Notes: a model not told the origin generated them from the letters alone. Shown: positions 1-9,701, counted from the first letter of the stretch. The stretch is DNA of 64,000 bases from Mesobacillus maritimus (GCF_019749255.1 NZ_JACWFH010000007.1:124001-188000); one strand, 5' to 3'. Program-made: numbers and translations.

Positions 1-1
1 A

Positions 2-667
2 AAGCTAATCAATCCAATTGAATATGAAACAGCACAATCGATTGATGGTGTGGCACGTGCAAATGGAGTATATCAAGAGTGGGGCCCTAGAGGAGTCGAG
101 GTGTGGAAAAAGAACCTCCCTGCAAGATGGGTAAAGAGTCTGGGCTTACTATCTGGGACCTATGATTATGATAAGGAGTATAACTTTGGTGGGGTAAAGG
201 TTCAATTTTTACATTCCCCTGGACATACAAGTGGGTTATCCTGCCCGTATTTTCCAGAACTAGGCGTGGTGTTTGCAGGTGATTATGATATGACTTCTTT
301 TGGTCCGTGGTATAACGGAACTGATGGAGATATTGATGATTTCATCCGCTCTGGGAAAAGGCTTCTTGAACTAGATGCAGATACCTATATTACTGGTCAC
401 CAAAAGGGTGTTTTTACAAAGAAAGATTTCGCAAAAGCGATGGAAGTATACTTAGCGATTATTGATAAACGTGATGAGAAAGTTGAGCATTATGTTCGTC
501 AAGGGTTAACTTTCGATGAACTCACAAGCATTGGGATATTCTATCCTAAACGAACGTTAGAGAATGGAATTCTTAAAACGTGGGAACGAACCGGGATTAG
601 AAAACACCTCGATCGATTAGGGTTAACGGTGCCTGAAGCTGATAGAGTTTACTTAAATACAAAATGA
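2..667 (+). CDS. MBL-fold metallo-hydrolase, 5'-truncated by window edge
   Basis: This is the C-terminal part of a metallo-beta-lactamase-fold hydrolase. The frame is open to the left edge, so the true start and the usual HxHxDH motif lie outside the window. Visible parts are an HSPGHTSG motif (metal-binding His), an AGDYD motif (bridging Asp) and ITGHQKGV (last metal His). A GTG at position 50 lies inside this frame but has no ribosome site, so it is not taken as the start. Substrate unknown; the fold covers glyoxalase II, lactonase and sulfatase-like enzymes. A terminator follows directly, so it is the last gene of its unit. A second MBL-fold gene lies 100 bp downstream. Confidence 0.85.
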   Translation, partial: KLINPIEYETAQSIDGVARANGVYQEWGPRGVEVWKKNLPARWVKSLGLLSGTYDYDKEYNFGGVKVQFLHSPGHTSGLSCPYFPELGVVFAGDYDMTSFGPWYNGTDGDIDDFIRSGKRLLELDADTYITGHQKGVFTKKDFAKAMEVYLAIIDKRDEKVEHYVRQGLTFDELTSIGIFYPKRTLENGILKTWERTGIRKHLDRLGLTVPEADRVYLNTK

Positions 668-670
668 GGA

Positions 671-703
671 GAGCAATAGCATTGTCTATTGCTTTTCTTT
701 TTG
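671..703 (+). terminator. Intrinsic terminator after MBL hydrolase 1
   Basis: Stem AGCAATAG/CTATTGCT with a 6-nt loop, followed by a T-rich run, a few bases after the TGA stop at 665-667. Confidence 0.8.
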
Positions 704-767
704 AATAATAAAAGGTCAGTAGAGAAAACTATGTTCGGTTCACATACATTTGCATGGGGGTTGTTTC

Positions 768-1613
768 ATGGATAAGAATATGTCTTATGGCAGTGATTAT
801 AAATACATTCCAGCTACCTCGGTCGGCAGTGGAGTGGGGATTGAGGTTTTGCCGGATATATATTCGCATACCATCCAAATCGTTAATATTTGTTTGGTGG
901 GAAATCCTGAGGATAAAAATTATGTGTTGGTAGATGCGGGAATGCCAGAATCGGCAGATGAGATTATAGCTGTTACGGAAGAACGATTTGGGAAAGAGAA
1001 TCCACCAAAGGCAATTATCCTTACACATGGGCATTTCGATCATGTTGGGGCAATTGTTGAATTGATTAAGTATTGGAATGTACCTGTTTATGCACATGAA
1101 ATGGAACTCCCTTATTTGACCGGGAAAAAGAGGTACCCAGAACCAGATTCAACGGTAGAGGGGGGAATGGTTGCAAAAATGTCTCCAATGTTTCCAAACG
1201 AACCGATTCAACTTGGTGAAAATGTAGAGGCCCTTCCTAGTGATGGGAGTGTTCCATATATGTCTGAATTCCGCTGGATTCATACACCAGGACACTCAGA
1301 GGGACATGTATCGCTCTTCAGGGAAAAAGACGGTGCTTTGATTGCTGGTGATGCTTTCGTGACGGTCAAACAAGAATATTTATATAAAGTGTTGACTCAA
1401 GAGCAGGAAATTAGCGGTCCACCACGGTACCTCACTACTGATTGGAAGGCAGCTAAAGAATCGGTAAAAACGTTAGCAGAGTTGAAACCTTCAGTTGCTG
1501 TTACAGGACATGGTTTGCCTATGACCGGGCAGTTGCTTACCGATAGCCTACAAAAGCTTGTGAATGAGTTTGATCAGATTGCTGTCCCGGATTATGGGAA
1601 GTATTTGAATTAG
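768..1613 (+). CDS. MBL-fold metallo-hydrolase
   Basis: A complete 281-aa metallo-beta-lactamase-fold hydrolase. The metal ligands are all visible: H87-x-H89-x-D91-H92 in ILTHGHFDHVG, H172 and H176 in HTPGHSEGH, D195 in AGDAF and H248 in TGHGLP. I chose ATG 768 because GGGGGTTG lies 6 nt upstream; a TTG at 750 in the same frame has no such site. The layout is that of glyoxalase-II-like or quorum-lactonase-like enzymes and the substrate cannot be read from sequence. It has its own terminator and is probably monocistronic. Tandem MBL genes suggest duplication, though sequence similarity between the two looks modest. Confidence 0.88.
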   Translation: MDKNMSYGSDYKYIPATSVGSGVGIEVLPDIYSHTIQIVNICLVGNPEDKNYVLVDAGMPESADEIIAVTEERFGKENPPKAIILTHGHFDHVGAIVELIKYWNVPVYAHEMELPYLTGKKRYPEPDSTVEGGMVAKMSPMFPNEPIQLGENVEALPSDGSVPYMSEFRWIHTPGHSEGHVSLFREKDGALIAGDAFVTVKQEYLYKVLTQEQEISGPPRYLTTDWKAAKESVKTLAELKPSVAVTGHGLPMTGQLLTDSLQKLVNEFDQIAVPDYGKYLN

Positions 1614-1620
1614 GAAGTAA

Positions 1621-1654
1621 GGACAGATGCTCGGCTTTTTCATCTGTCCTTTTT
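1621..1654 (+). terminator. Intrinsic terminator after MBL hydrolase 2
   Basis: GGACAGATG/CATCTGTCC stem with an 11-nt loop and a T5 tract, just after the stop at 1613. Confidence 0.88.
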
Positions 1655-1721
1655 GTGTTGCGATTGTCTACAACACCCTTGCAACTCAAAGACAGACAAA
1701 GCTCTATCGATTTTACTGAAA

Positions 1722-2168
1722 TTAAACTCGTTTGGTCCAGTTATAAAAACGATAAATAATGGTTAAAAAAACAAAGTAACCGAAAAAAGAATAATAGTGT
1801 TTCCACACATCTGCATGAACGAAATAACCGAAGGGTTCGGCAATTTTCTCAAAAACAGACATCGCCAGACTCAATAGGAGAATGAAAAGGAATCTTTTAG
1901 TTCTGGTCAGTTTTGTACAAATGAAAAGAAACATAGCAACCATCAAAGGAATTCCCACTAAAGTAAAAAAAATGTGAATCGAAAATATTTCTGGGAATGG
2001 TCTCATTGGAAAGGAGTAATATTCTTTTCCAGTAAAATAAAGATCAAGATAGGTCCCCAGTAAAGAAGCCAATAATAAAGAGGGTGTTAGTTTTTTACTC
2101 CAGAATTGAGATGGCTTTTTTGGCGTAGGTGGCAAGTTCGAGTTTTTCGATTGTTCGGCAATAGTCAT
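1722..2168 (-). CDS. CBO0543-like integral membrane protein
   Basis: A 148-aa membrane protein with about four hydrophobic segments and a basic N-terminal tail. The start is the ATG at 2168, preceded by GGGGAGATACAG; the frame extends further upstream but without a ribosome site. Its C-terminal pattern (EKIAEPFG..VHADVWKHYYSFFGY..) is of the kind found in the small CBO0543-family Bacillus membrane proteins and resembles in style two genes at the right end of this window. The gene starts inside the 3' end of the DUF2515 gene (74-bp overlap), so the two are co-transcribed and probably translationally coupled. Function unknown. Confidence 0.7.
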   Translation of the reverse strand: MTIAEQSKNSNLPPTPKKPSQFWSKKLTPSLLLASLLGTYLDLYFTGKEYYSFPMRPFPEIFSIHIFFTLVGIPLMVAMFLFICTKLTRTKRFLFILLLSLAMSVFEKIAEPFGYFVHADVWKHYYSFFGYFVFLTIIYRFYNWTKRV

Positions 2169-3300
2169 ACTGTATCTCCCCACTAATTTTTTCTTCTGTG
2201 TCCTGTAAATCATAAACAACCTTCCAATCATGAAACCAATCCCCAATTTCTGCGCTTTCATGTTCTTGGTTTTTCCAAGCAAGCTCAAGCTGAGGACTAT
2301 AGATACGAGGTGATCCACTTGTCAGCTTACAAGCTACAATTCTAGGTTTCCATTGCAAACCAGGTACCCCTTCATCCACATAATGAAAGAGTTGTGGCCA
2401 ATAATCCATGCGTGATCCAGTATGGGGAGTATTGTATGCCCATTGGACTATTTTTTCGAGAAGCTGGGAATCATCAAAAAGAACCTTATACAGTCTTTTT
2501 CCTAAGAGAATTCGCTCTTGTAACCTTTCAAAATGATGAAGAGTTGCGCCTATAAGTTGTATTTTGCCGCTATTTTCGTAAGGGAATAGAATATGATTCA
2601 TAGAGAGTATATCCTGTAATTTAAATTCTAAGCTGTCGAGTATAATCTTTTTATAGATAGGGTCTTGTATGACTCTTGTTTCTAAGTAATTTTGTTCATT
2701 CATAATTAACCCTAGGGTCAAAATGGACGAATCTCGCTGTTGCCAAAAATGGCTCCAAATTGTTTCCATGAATAAAGAAACATTTAAATAGGGCAACAGG
2801 TAAAATAGATTCTTCCCTGTCTTTATGCTTTCTTCATAGAGCAAAAATTGCGGATAGGCGTCTTGGAAAATCAACCAATTTCCCCGTTCCAAAAAAGCAA
2901 AAAAGTTTTTTCTTTCCTGTCCTGTCATAAGTTTAGTAAGGAATCCCCCCTTTAAATCAGTCATATTATAACCACCATTACGTGACACCATATGACCTAG
3001 AAAGGCCCAATGAATTTCGGGGAATTTTTTATAAAAATCAAGGTAGGCTTTCGTTCTCGTCACATTATTTTTATTCAACCTTCTCGTACGACTATTAATG
3101 GTTTGAATAAGGAGTGCCTCTTTTGGAAGCAGCTTGGGTGCATGTTCTGCTTTCTTGCTTTTTCGTTTAAGCTCTTTTTTTATATTAACCAGGGATGGGG
3201 ACAGTGGTTTTGTTTTCGCCTTTTTAAGTAGATTCAATATGGTTCCCCCCAATAAATGAATGCTCCTACTGTCCATTGAATATGTATGGTTGAACGCCAT
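2095..3300 (-). CDS. DUF2515 family protein (YppC-like)
   Basis: A 401-aa cytoplasmic protein whose central part (..VTRTKAYLDFYKKFPEIHWAFLGHMVSRNGGYNMTD..) matches my memory of the DUF2515/YppC family; function unknown. The start is uncertain. ATG 3300 has no ribosome site and leaves only 20 bp to the divergent sqhC start. An in-frame TTG at 3237, preceded by GGGGGGAACCATA, would give 380 aa and room for divergent promoters. It is followed by an overlapping small membrane-protein gene. Being head to head with the sporulation gene sqhC, it may share sporulation timing, which is an inference. Confidence 0.75.
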   Translation of the reverse strand: MAFNHTYSMDSRSIHLLGGTILNLLKKAKTKPLSPSLVNIKKELKRKSKKAEHAPKLLPKEALLIQTINSRTRRLNKNNVTRTKAYLDFYKKFPEIHWAFLGHMVSRNGGYNMTDLKGGFLTKLMTGQERKNFFAFLERGNWLIFQDAYPQFLLYEESIKTGKNLFYLLPYLNVSLFMETIWSHFWQQRDSSILTLGLIMNEQNYLETRVIQDPIYKKIILDSLEFKLQDILSMNHILFPYENSGKIQLIGATLHHFERLQERILLGKRLYKVLFDDSQLLEKIVQWAYNTPHTGSRMDYWPQLFHYVDEGVPGLQWKPRIVACKLTSGSPRIYSPQLELAWKNQEHESAEIGDWFHDWKVVYDLQDTEEKISGEIQYDYCRTIEKLELATYAKKAISILE

Positions 3301-3320
3301 TTTGTAGCGAGAGGAGGAGA

Positions 3321-5204
3321 ATGATGGAACGTAAGGTAGCTGAAGGGATGGAACAGATTATTGATACGTTGAAACAAGATCAATCTCCCAATGGCTCGTG
3401 GAATTATCCCTTTGAAACAGGTATTTCAACCGATTGCTATATGATTATTTTATTAAGGTCGTTAGAAATAAATGAAGAAAACTTGATAGAAGCTTTAACT
3501 AAGCGGATATTGAGTAAGCAGGAAGACAACGGGGCTTGGAAGCTTTTTTATGATGAAGGAGAAGGGAACTTGACAGCAACAGTGGAGGCATACTACGCAC
3601 TCCTCTATTCAGGGTATTATCCCAAAAATGATCAGAGATTGAGAAACGCGAAAAAGTTTATCCTTAGAAATGGCGGATTGGAAAGTGCGCATATGTTTAC
3701 GAAAATCATGCTAGCGTTAACAGGACAACAAAAGTGGCCAGCGTTTTTCCCCATCCCAATCGAAATGATTCTACTCCCACAAAGCTTTCCGTTGAATTTT
3801 TACAGTTTTTCTGAGTACGGGAGAACCAATCTTACGCCAATAATGATTCTTGCTGACAAGAAATATAGTGTTAAGACTGATAAAAGCCCTGATTTGTCAG
3901 ATTTGTATACTAGAAGAAATGAATTCTTTTCTGATAGGGAAGAGGAAGAATGGCGATCGCTTCATTCCACTTTTAAGGACATGATTAAAAAACTAATCGG
4001 TTTCCCTAACGAACTCCATCGCTTAGCAACAGAACAGGCAAAGCAGTATATGCTCCACAGAATTGAAGCAGATGGAACGTTTTATGGCTATTTTAGTTCT
4101 ACTTTTTTAATGATTTTTGCGTTACTTTCGCTAGGATATTCGAAAAACAATTCTACGATTACCAACGCGGTTGCTGGTTTAATTTCCATGAAAACTGAAA
4201 TAAAGGGTTATCCACATATGCAATATACAACTGCAACGGTGTGGAATACCTCATTAATTAGCTATGCCTTGCAAGAAGCGAGAGTTTCGCCCTCAGATCC
4301 AATGGTAAAAAAGGCGAACGAGTACTTAATTCGTCGCCAGCATGTTAAATTCGGGGATTGGGCGGTTCATAATCCCAATGCATTTCCTGGGGGATGGGGA
4401 TTTGCTGACCAAAACAGTATTCATCCAGATGTTGATGATACAACAGCATCCTTAAGAGCCATTGCGAGAGAAGCCGTGTTGAGGCAAGAATATTTATACC
4501 CATGGCAACGAGGAACAGAGTGGGTTTTGTCAATGCAGAATGACGATGGAGGATGGCCAGCGTTTGAGAAAAACACCGATAGCAAAATCTTAAAGCTATT
4601 GCCAATAGAAAAAGCGGAATTTATTTTAACGGACCCTTCATCAGCGGATTTAACAGGGAGAACTTTGGAGTACCTTGGGGCGATGACCAATCTTCAAAAA
4701 AATCATGATGCAATAAGAGCAGGTATCCGTTGGCTAAAAGCGAACCAGGAGCAAAATGGCTCATGGTACGGGAGATGGGGGATTTGTTATATTTATGGGA
4801 CATGGGGGGCCGTTACAGGTCTTATAGCAGTCGGTATGTTACCAACTCGGTCTGCGATTACGAAAGCGGTAAGCTGGTTAAAATCCATTCAAAACCCTGA
4901 TGGCGGTTGGGGTGAATCATGTAAGAGTGATGAAAAAGGTGAATACGTACCTTTAAAGGCAAGTACAATAACTCATACAGCCTGGGCGGTGGATACATTA
5001 ATTGCGGTAGCTGATAAGCCTTCTAAGGCTATTAATAGTGGGATTCAGTATATCTTAAATCATATCGATAAGGATGACTGGACGACTGATTATCCTAAGG
5101 GACAGGGAATGGCCGGTGATTTTTATATCCATTATCATAGCTATCGTTATATTTTCCCATTGCTGACACTGGCTCATTACCGAAATAAATTTATCGGAAA
5201 ATAA
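3321..5204 (+). CDS. sqhC: Squalene-hopene cyclase / sporulenol synthase
   Basis: A 627-aa triterpene cyclase. In B. subtilis the orthologue (about 630 aa) cyclizes tetraprenyl-beta-curcumene to sporulenol, a spore lipid; other homologues make hopene. The catalytic DxDD acid motif is present as D370-V-D372-D373 (HPDVDDTTAS), and several QW repeats are visible (QNDDGGWPAF, QEQNGSWYG, QNPDGGWGE), which brace the alpha/alpha-barrel. The start ATG (ATGATG at 3321) follows AGGAGGAG. It is monocistronic and divergent from a DUF2515 gene. Sporulenol rather than hopene production is inferred from the Bacillus context. Confidence 0.9.
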   Translation: MMERKVAEGMEQIIDTLKQDQSPNGSWNYPFETGISTDCYMIILLRSLEINEENLIEALTKRILSKQEDNGAWKLFYDEGEGNLTATVEAYYALLYSGYYPKNDQRLRNAKKFILRNGGLESAHMFTKIMLALTGQQKWPAFFPIPIEMILLPQSFPLNFYSFSEYGRTNLTPIMILADKKYSVKTDKSPDLSDLYTRRNEFFSDREEEEWRSLHSTFKDMIKKLIGFPNELHRLATEQAKQYMLHRIEADGTFYGYFSSTFLMIFALLSLGYSKNNSTITNAVAGLISMKTEIKGYPHMQYTTATVWNTSLISYALQEARVSPSDPMVKKANEYLIRRQHVKFGDWAVHNPNAFPGGWGFADQNSIHPDVDDTTASLRAIAREAVLRQEYLYPWQRGTEWVLSMQNDDGGWPAFEKNTDSKILKLLPIEKAEFILTDPSSADLTGRTLEYLGAMTNLQKNHDAIRAGIRWLKANQEQNGSWYGRWGICYIYGTWGAVTGLIAVGMLPTRSAITKAVSWLKSIQNPDGGWGESCKSDEKGEYVPLKASTITHTAWAVDTLIAVADKPSKAINSGIQYILNHIDKDDWTTDYPKGQGMAGDFYIHYHSYRYIFPLLTLAHYRNKFIGK

Positions 5205-5281
5205 TAATTTATTATTAGAATATTTGATAAATTTGTATTATACTAGTTTTATGTTAATGAAATTAGTTGAGAGGAGTAGAG

Positions 5282-6457
5282 TTGAGGATGAAGAGTGTGA
5301 GCGAAGAGGTTAAGGGATTTTACGGAGAATTTGGGGGAAGCTTTGTCCCAGATAGTCTACAGGAAGTTATGAACATTCTTGAAGAACAATTTTTAAGATA
5401 TAAAGATGATCCTGAATTTCAAAAAGAATTTAAGTTTTATTTAAAAGAATATGTTGGGCGCGAGAACCCACTTACATTTGCAGAAAACTTAACTAAGCAA
5501 GTAGGTGGAGCAAAGATTTACTTGAAACGAGAAGATTTAAACCATACAGGTTCTCATAAGATAAATAATGTCTTAGGGCAGATTTTACTAGCAAAAAGAA
5601 TGGGTGCAAAGAGAGTAATCGCGGAAACAGGAGCCGGCCAGCATGGGGTTGCCACTGCAACAGTTTGTGCAATGTTCGGGATGGAATGCGTGATTTATAT
5701 GGGGAAACTCGATACAGAACGGCAAGCGCTTAATGTGTTCCGTATGGAATTATTGGGAGCAAAAGTTGTTCCTGTTGAAGCTGGGCAAGGACGCTTAAAA
5801 GATGCGGTAGATGCAGCACTTGGTGACCTTATTGAAAACTATCAAAATACATTTTATCTTTTAGGTTCTGCGGTTGGTCCACATCCGTATCCAAGCATGG
5901 TAAAGCATTTTCAAGCTGTAATTAGTGAAGAATCTAAGCACCAAATTTTAGAAAAAGAAGGCAAGTTGCCAACCGCTGTCCTTGCTTGTACTGGTGGTGG
6001 GAGCAATGCGATTGGAGCCTTTGCTCATTATATCGATGAACCGAATGTTCGCTTGATTGGGATCGAGCCTGCTGAAGCGGCAACAATGTCCGAGGGAGTA
6101 CCTGCCGTGATTCATGGCTTTAAATGTTTGACGTTAATTGATGAACAAGGTCAACCAAAACCAACTTATTCGATTGCAGCTGGATTAGACTATCCAGGGG
6201 TTGGACCTGAACATAGTCACTTGAAGGTAAGTGGCAGAGCGGAGTACGTTACAGCTAGTGGGCAGGAGGCGTTGGAAGCTTTTCAGTTATTGTCCAAAAC
6301 AGAAGGAATTATTCCTGCACTTGAAAGCTCACATGCCGTAGCACATGCGGTTAAATTGGCAAAGGAACTTACACCTGAGGATATCTTGATTGTAAACATC
6401 TCTGGTCGTGGTGACAAGGATGTTGAACAAGTATTTAAAATGCTAAGCGAAAACTAA
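5282..6457 (+). CDS. trpB: Tryptophan synthase beta subunit, stand-alone
   Basis: A PLP enzyme condensing indole with serine to give tryptophan. The PLP lysine lies in [14 protein letters not shown] (K93 counting from TTG 5282), with the ETGAGQHG and phosphate-binding [10 protein letters not shown] loops also present. Length about 391 aa is normal for TrpB1. Start choice: GGAG at 5272-5275 sits 6 nt before TTG 5282; ATG 5288 is the alternative. No trpA or other trp gene is adjacent and no T-box or TRAP leader is visible in the short upstream gap. It may therefore be an extra copy used for indole salvage, or the organism's only trpB displaced from its operon; this cannot be decided here. Confidence 0.9.
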   Translation: MRMKSVSEEVKGFYGEFGGSFVPDSLQEVMNILEEQFLRYKDDPEFQKEFKFYLKEYVGRENPLTFAENLTKQVGGAKIYLKREDLNHTGSHKINNVLGQILLAKRMGAKRVIAETGAGQHGVATATVCAMFGMECVIYMGKLDTERQALNVFRMELLGAKVVPVEAGQGRLKDAVDAALGDLIENYQNTFYLLGSAVGPHPYPSMVKHFQAVISEESKHQILEKEGKLPTAVLACTGGGSNAIGAFAHYIDEPNVRLIGIEPAEAATMSEGVPAVIHGFKCLTLIDEQGQPKPTYSIAAGLDYPGVGPEHSHLKVSGRAEYVTASGQEALEAFQLLSKTEGIIPALESSHAVAHAVKLAKELTPEDILIVNISGRGDKDVEQVFKMLSEN

Positions 6458-6472
6458 ATGGAGAAATGAAAC

Positions 6473-6500
6473 GAAAGCAGCCTCGCATGAGGCTGCTTTC
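6473..6500. terminator. Bidirectional terminator between trpB and DUF2512 gene
   Basis: Perfect 12-bp inverted repeat GAAAGCAGCCTC/GAGGCTGCTTTC with a 4-nt loop, placed between convergent genes. T-runs are short on both sides. Confidence 0.75.
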
Positions 6501-6514
6501 ATCGGTATATGTGA

Positions 6515-6985
6515 CTAGTCCTTGGTATTATCATCATCTTGGCTTCTTACATCAGGTTTTACTGGAGTAAATTCCTCTGCATTTTCAGCTGAGTATTGTA
6601 GCTGTGGGAGACTTCGACGATTGATTTTAACGTCATCGTTTGAATCGACAATATTCCTTTTAAGATACTGATGAAAAAAGGCCTCGAATAGTGTAAGCCC
6701 AATGGCTGCAATTAATGATACCCCAAAGGTACGAACCCCGGTGGTCATACTCAAGGTCATCAGCCATATAAGTGGAAACGCTAGACCGAAATCGGCAATG
6801 GTAGCGATTGTATTATTTGTTTTTGGCAAGATGAGCATATCTCCTAGGAGATACGAAATCACACCAAGAACTAAGGTTATTAGAAACACGTTTATAAACG
6901 ACATTCCAAAGAATAGGCCTAGAATGACATACAATAATACAAGGGTGGACACAAACTTAATGGCCATTGCTGTTAAATGCTTCAT
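6515..6985 (-). CDS. DUF2512 family membrane protein (YndM-like)
   Basis: A 156-aa protein with four predicted membrane helices in the first 110 residues (KFVSTLVLLYVILGLFFGMSF.., LITLVLGVISYLLGDMLILP.., FGLAFPLIWLMTLSM.., LIAAIGLTLFEAFFHQYL) and a polar, acidic C-terminal tail ending ..SQDDDNTKD. The layout and the GDMLILPKTNN segment fit DUF2512/YndM of Bacillus. Function unknown. ATG 6985 follows AAAGGGGG. Monocistronic, convergent with trpB. Confidence 0.82.
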   Translation of the reverse strand: MKHLTAMAIKFVSTLVLLYVILGLFFGMSFINVFLITLVLGVISYLLGDMLILPKTNNTIATIADFGLAFPLIWLMTLSMTTGVRTFGVSLIAAIGLTLFEAFFHQYLKRNIVDSNDDVKINRRSLPQLQYSAENAEEFTPVKPDVRSQDDDNTKD

Positions 6986-7073
6986 ATAGAACCCCCTTTA
7001 ACAATAGCTTGTTTGATTTCACTGTTAATATTCAAAAGGTACGTTAGTAGTATCTGGGAACAGTTCAAATTAA

Positions 7074-7104
7074 AAACGAACGAGATCCAATGTCTCGTTC
7101 GTTT
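7074..7104 (-). terminator. Intrinsic terminator after cstA
   Basis: AAACGAACGAGA/TCTCGTTCGTTT, 12-bp perfect stem. Read on the minus strand it is followed by TTTTTAATTT. Confidence 0.88.
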
Positions 7105-7107
7105 GAA

Positions 7108-8544
7108 TTATGCAGCTTGCTTGGCGTAGTCGTTTTTGTCCTTTTGTTTAAACGAAATGATGCGTAAAACATACCAGCCAAGTATGATTGTAGTTAGAAT
7201 TGAGCCAATAATCATGGAAATTCTATAGCTTAGTTGGAATCCTTCCGGAGCATAAAAAATATAAGTTGAAACAACAGCTGTCATAAATAAGGCAGGAAGT
7301 GCGCAAATCCAATGGAATTTCCTGTTCTTTAGTAAGTAAATCGCACCGGTCCAAAGCATAACGGTAGCAACAAGTTGATTCGTCCAGCCAACATATCTCC
7401 AAAGAAACGTATAGTCAATTGTAGAAAGGTAAAAGGTCGGTACCGCAACAGATAAAGTGACAATTGACACCTTCCATTTCCCGTCCATATTCATTACAGA
7501 GGAAAGCATGTCGGACAACATCATCCGCGAGGACCGAAGAGCGGTGTCTCCAGTGGTGATTGGAAGAATGATGACACCAAGAATTGCTAATACACCACCG
7601 AGTGATCCAAGCAAACTTTGGGAGATTTCATTGACTGCTCCTGCAGGACCACCAGCGGCAATCGCTTCCTGTAGGCCACCGGTTCCACCAAAAAAGGTCA
7701 TCCCAGCAGCTGCCCACACCATGGCGATGATACCCTCTCCAATCATCGCTCCGAAAAATACTTTGCGTCCTTCAGACTCTTTCTTCAATGTTCTAGCCAC
7801 AATCGGGCTTTGGGTTGAGTGAAAACCGGATATCGCTCCGCACGAGATAGTAACCATTAACAATGGCCAAACTGGCAGATCACCAGGGTGCAGATTAGCC
7901 AAGGTTAAGTTTGGAATTTGTTTCCCACTAAACATTAATGCGACGGCTATGGAAACGGCCATAAAGATGAGAATTGCCCCAAACACTGGATAAATTTTCC
8001 CAATAATTTTATTAACTGGCAATACAGCTGCCACCAAAAAATAAATAAAAACGACCACTAATGAACTAATAAAACTCAATGGAGTCAGGCTTGAAATTAG
8101 CTGCGCTGGACCAGCTGTGAAGGCCGCAGCTACTAAAATCATTAAAATGATTGAAATGAAATTGATGAATTTTTTAACATTTTGTCCTAAATAACGACCT
8201 ACAAGGGCTGGGAATTGTTCGCCATTATGGCGTAAGGACATCATGCCTGAAAAATAATCATGAACAGCACCAGCAAAAATACAGCCGATTACTATCCAAA
8301 AGAAAGCAACAGGTCCATAAAGCGCACCTGAGATGGCTCCGAAAATCGGACCTAGACCAGCGATGTTCAATAACTGAATTAAACTGCCTTTCCACCAACT
8401 CATAGGAACGTAATCCAACCCGTCTTGGTTTTTATAGGCCGGAGTTGGAATTCGATCATCAACACCAAAGATGCGGTCAACTATCTTTCCATAAATAAAA
8501 TAACCAGCTACTAATAATAAAATAGCCCCTAAAAAAGTAATCAT
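7108..8544 (-). CDS. cstA: Carbon starvation protein CstA family transporter (short form)
   Basis: A 478-aa, highly hydrophobic protein with many membrane segments. The N-terminal YFIYGKIVDRIFGVDD, the PMSWWKGSLIQLLNIAGLGPIFGAISGALYGP stretch and GAVHDYFSGMMSLRHNG are hallmarks of the CstA family, which imports peptides or pyruvate when carbon is scarce. It is about 100 residues shorter than the 600-aa CstA of B. subtilis and belongs to the short clade. ATG 8544 follows AGGGGG at about 10 nt. A cre-like sequence lies about 110 bp upstream, consistent with CcpA control known for cstA genes. Confidence 0.88.
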   Translation of the reverse strand: MITFLGAILLLVAGYFIYGKIVDRIFGVDDRIPTPAYKNQDGLDYVPMSWWKGSLIQLLNIAGLGPIFGAISGALYGPVAFFWIVIGCIFAGAVHDYFSGMMSLRHNGEQFPALVGRYLGQNVKKFINFISIILMILVAAAFTAGPAQLISSLTPLSFISSLVVVFIYFLVAAVLPVNKIIGKIYPVFGAILIFMAVSIAVALMFSGKQIPNLTLANLHPGDLPVWPLLMVTISCGAISGFHSTQSPIVARTLKKESEGRKVFFGAMIGEGIIAMVWAAAGMTFFGGTGGLQEAIAAGGPAGAVNEISQSLLGSLGGVLAILGVIILPITTGDTALRSSRMMLSDMLSSVMNMDGKWKVSIVTLSVAVPTFYLSTIDYTFLWRYVGWTNQLVATVMLWTGAIYLLKNRKFHWICALPALFMTAVVSTYIFYAPEGFQLSYRISMIIGSILTTIILGWYVLRIISFKQKDKNDYAKQAA

Positions 8545-8655
8545 GATGTATGTACCCCCTGATTATATTGTCAGAAAATTTTAGATTGAGGTAATTTTAC
8601 AATTTTAGAATAACAAAATCAATATATTTTCAGAAAAAAATATTATTTCAAAAAA

Positions 8656-8669
8656 GTTAAGCGATTACA
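8656..8669 (+). promoter_or_regulatory. Possible cre (CcpA) site upstream of cstA
   Basis: GTTAAGCGATTACA matches the cre consensus TGNNARCGNWWWCA at all constrained bases except the first two. It lies about 112-125 bp before the minus-strand cstA start. CcpA control of cstA is known in B. subtilis; here it is inferred. Confidence 0.45.
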
Positions 8670-8747
8670 TAGGGGAATATGCTTTTATAAGGTAGTTATG
8701 ATAGTAGAAATATCGATATTCAGAGAGGGTGCATGAAAAATAAAAAA

Positions 8748-8786
8748 GCTAGAAAGAACGTGGGGAAGTTCTTTCTAGCCTTTTTT
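8748..8786. terminator. Terminator after the 268-aa hypothetical gene
   Basis: 12-bp perfect stem GCTAGAAAGAAC/GTTCTTTCTAGC. T-runs are present on both strands; it serves the minus-strand gene ending at 8775. Confidence 0.88.
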
Positions 8787-9581
8787 AATTTTCGAGGGGT
8801 TGTTTACTTTATAAGCAACAGGCTCATCGACGATGAACGCTTCATCTTCAATGTCTTTTCCTTTTGCTAATTTCTTTTTAACCATTTTTCCATCGAACTC
8901 TAGTGATTCACCTGGGGTAAGCTCGTGCTTCTTTAATGTTTTTGAGTGAGCACACCAGGCGAGTCCAATTTCAAGGGGCGGATCTTGTTGAATGATAACA
9001 TCCTCCAAGACTATCACTTCATCATTGTCTTCGTTAAAGTGATTCCAAGTAAGGCCGAATTGCTTAACCTTAGCTGTGAAATGTACCTTTTCTTCAGGTA
9101 AATCAATTTTAGCTGCCTTTTCTTTCGTATCTTTCTTTTTTAGTTTGCTCGAACTTACAGGTGCCGCTTTTATAGGAGGCTTGGCAGTTTTCTTTTCTTT
9201 TTGCTGCGTACCTTCTTGCTTTTGATCGTCTACAGACTCGGGTGTTTTAATAGTCGTATTGATAATCGAGTTTTTTCCAAAGCCTGAGGATTGCATTTCT
9301 TTTAAATAAGCTGGATGGATGCAGCTAAGGTTCCCATCTTGAAATTCAATAATAATGGTATTGTAATCATCTGTTTCTCCGTATACTTGGTACCCTTTGA
9401 TAGAAACTAATCTTTGATGGTCTTTTTCTTTATACCAAAATTGTCCTTTACTTGAAGATAACCCCCACTCTTTAAGCTTGGTTGCATAATGTTCGTCATC
9501 TGTGAAGGTTTCATAATCACCTTGCGGAGGGAGATAAGCTGTGCGATTTAAATCTTCAATATGTGGCAACGTAATCGCCAT
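8775..9581 (-). CDS. Hypothetical protein with Lys-rich linker
   Basis: A 268-aa soluble protein that I do not recognise. The N-terminal 100 residues form an aromatic, charged module (..GQFWYKEKDHQRLVSIKGYQVYGETDDYN..), followed by a low-complexity Lys/Pro/Thr-rich linker (about residues 105-160), then a second globular part with FGLTWNHFNEDNDEVIVLEDV. No signal peptide or membrane segment. ATG 9581 follows GAAAGGAAGTG; a TTG 18 nt earlier overlaps that ribosome site and is unlikely. It is divergent from pepF. A two-domain adaptor or binding protein is possible, but nothing firm can be said. Confidence 0.75.
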   Translation of the reverse strand: MAITLPHIEDLNRTAYLPPQGDYETFTDDEHYATKLKEWGLSSSKGQFWYKEKDHQRLVSIKGYQVYGETDDYNTIIIEFQDGNLSCIHPAYLKEMQSSGFGKNSIINTTIKTPESVDDQKQEGTQQKEKKTAKPPIKAAPVSSSKLKKKDTKEKAAKIDLPEEKVHFTAKVKQFGLTWNHFNEDNDEVIVLEDVIIQQDPPLEIGLAWCAHSKTLKKHELTPGESLEFDGKMVKKKLAKGKDIEDEAFIVDEPVAYKVNNPSKIKKG

Positions 9582-9701
9582 ATTTACACTTCCTTTCAAG
9601 CATCTATTCTACACCAACTAATCTTTTTATTTGAAGGTTTTAGCATAGGTTCTTTAGAATATAATCTAGAATATAGTAATTTTACACAAAGGAGTGTTTC
9701 A

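Noticed and set aside
5205-5281. T-box or TRAP leader before trpB
   Set aside because: The gap is only 77 bp and contains no T-box sequence or GAG/TAG repeats.
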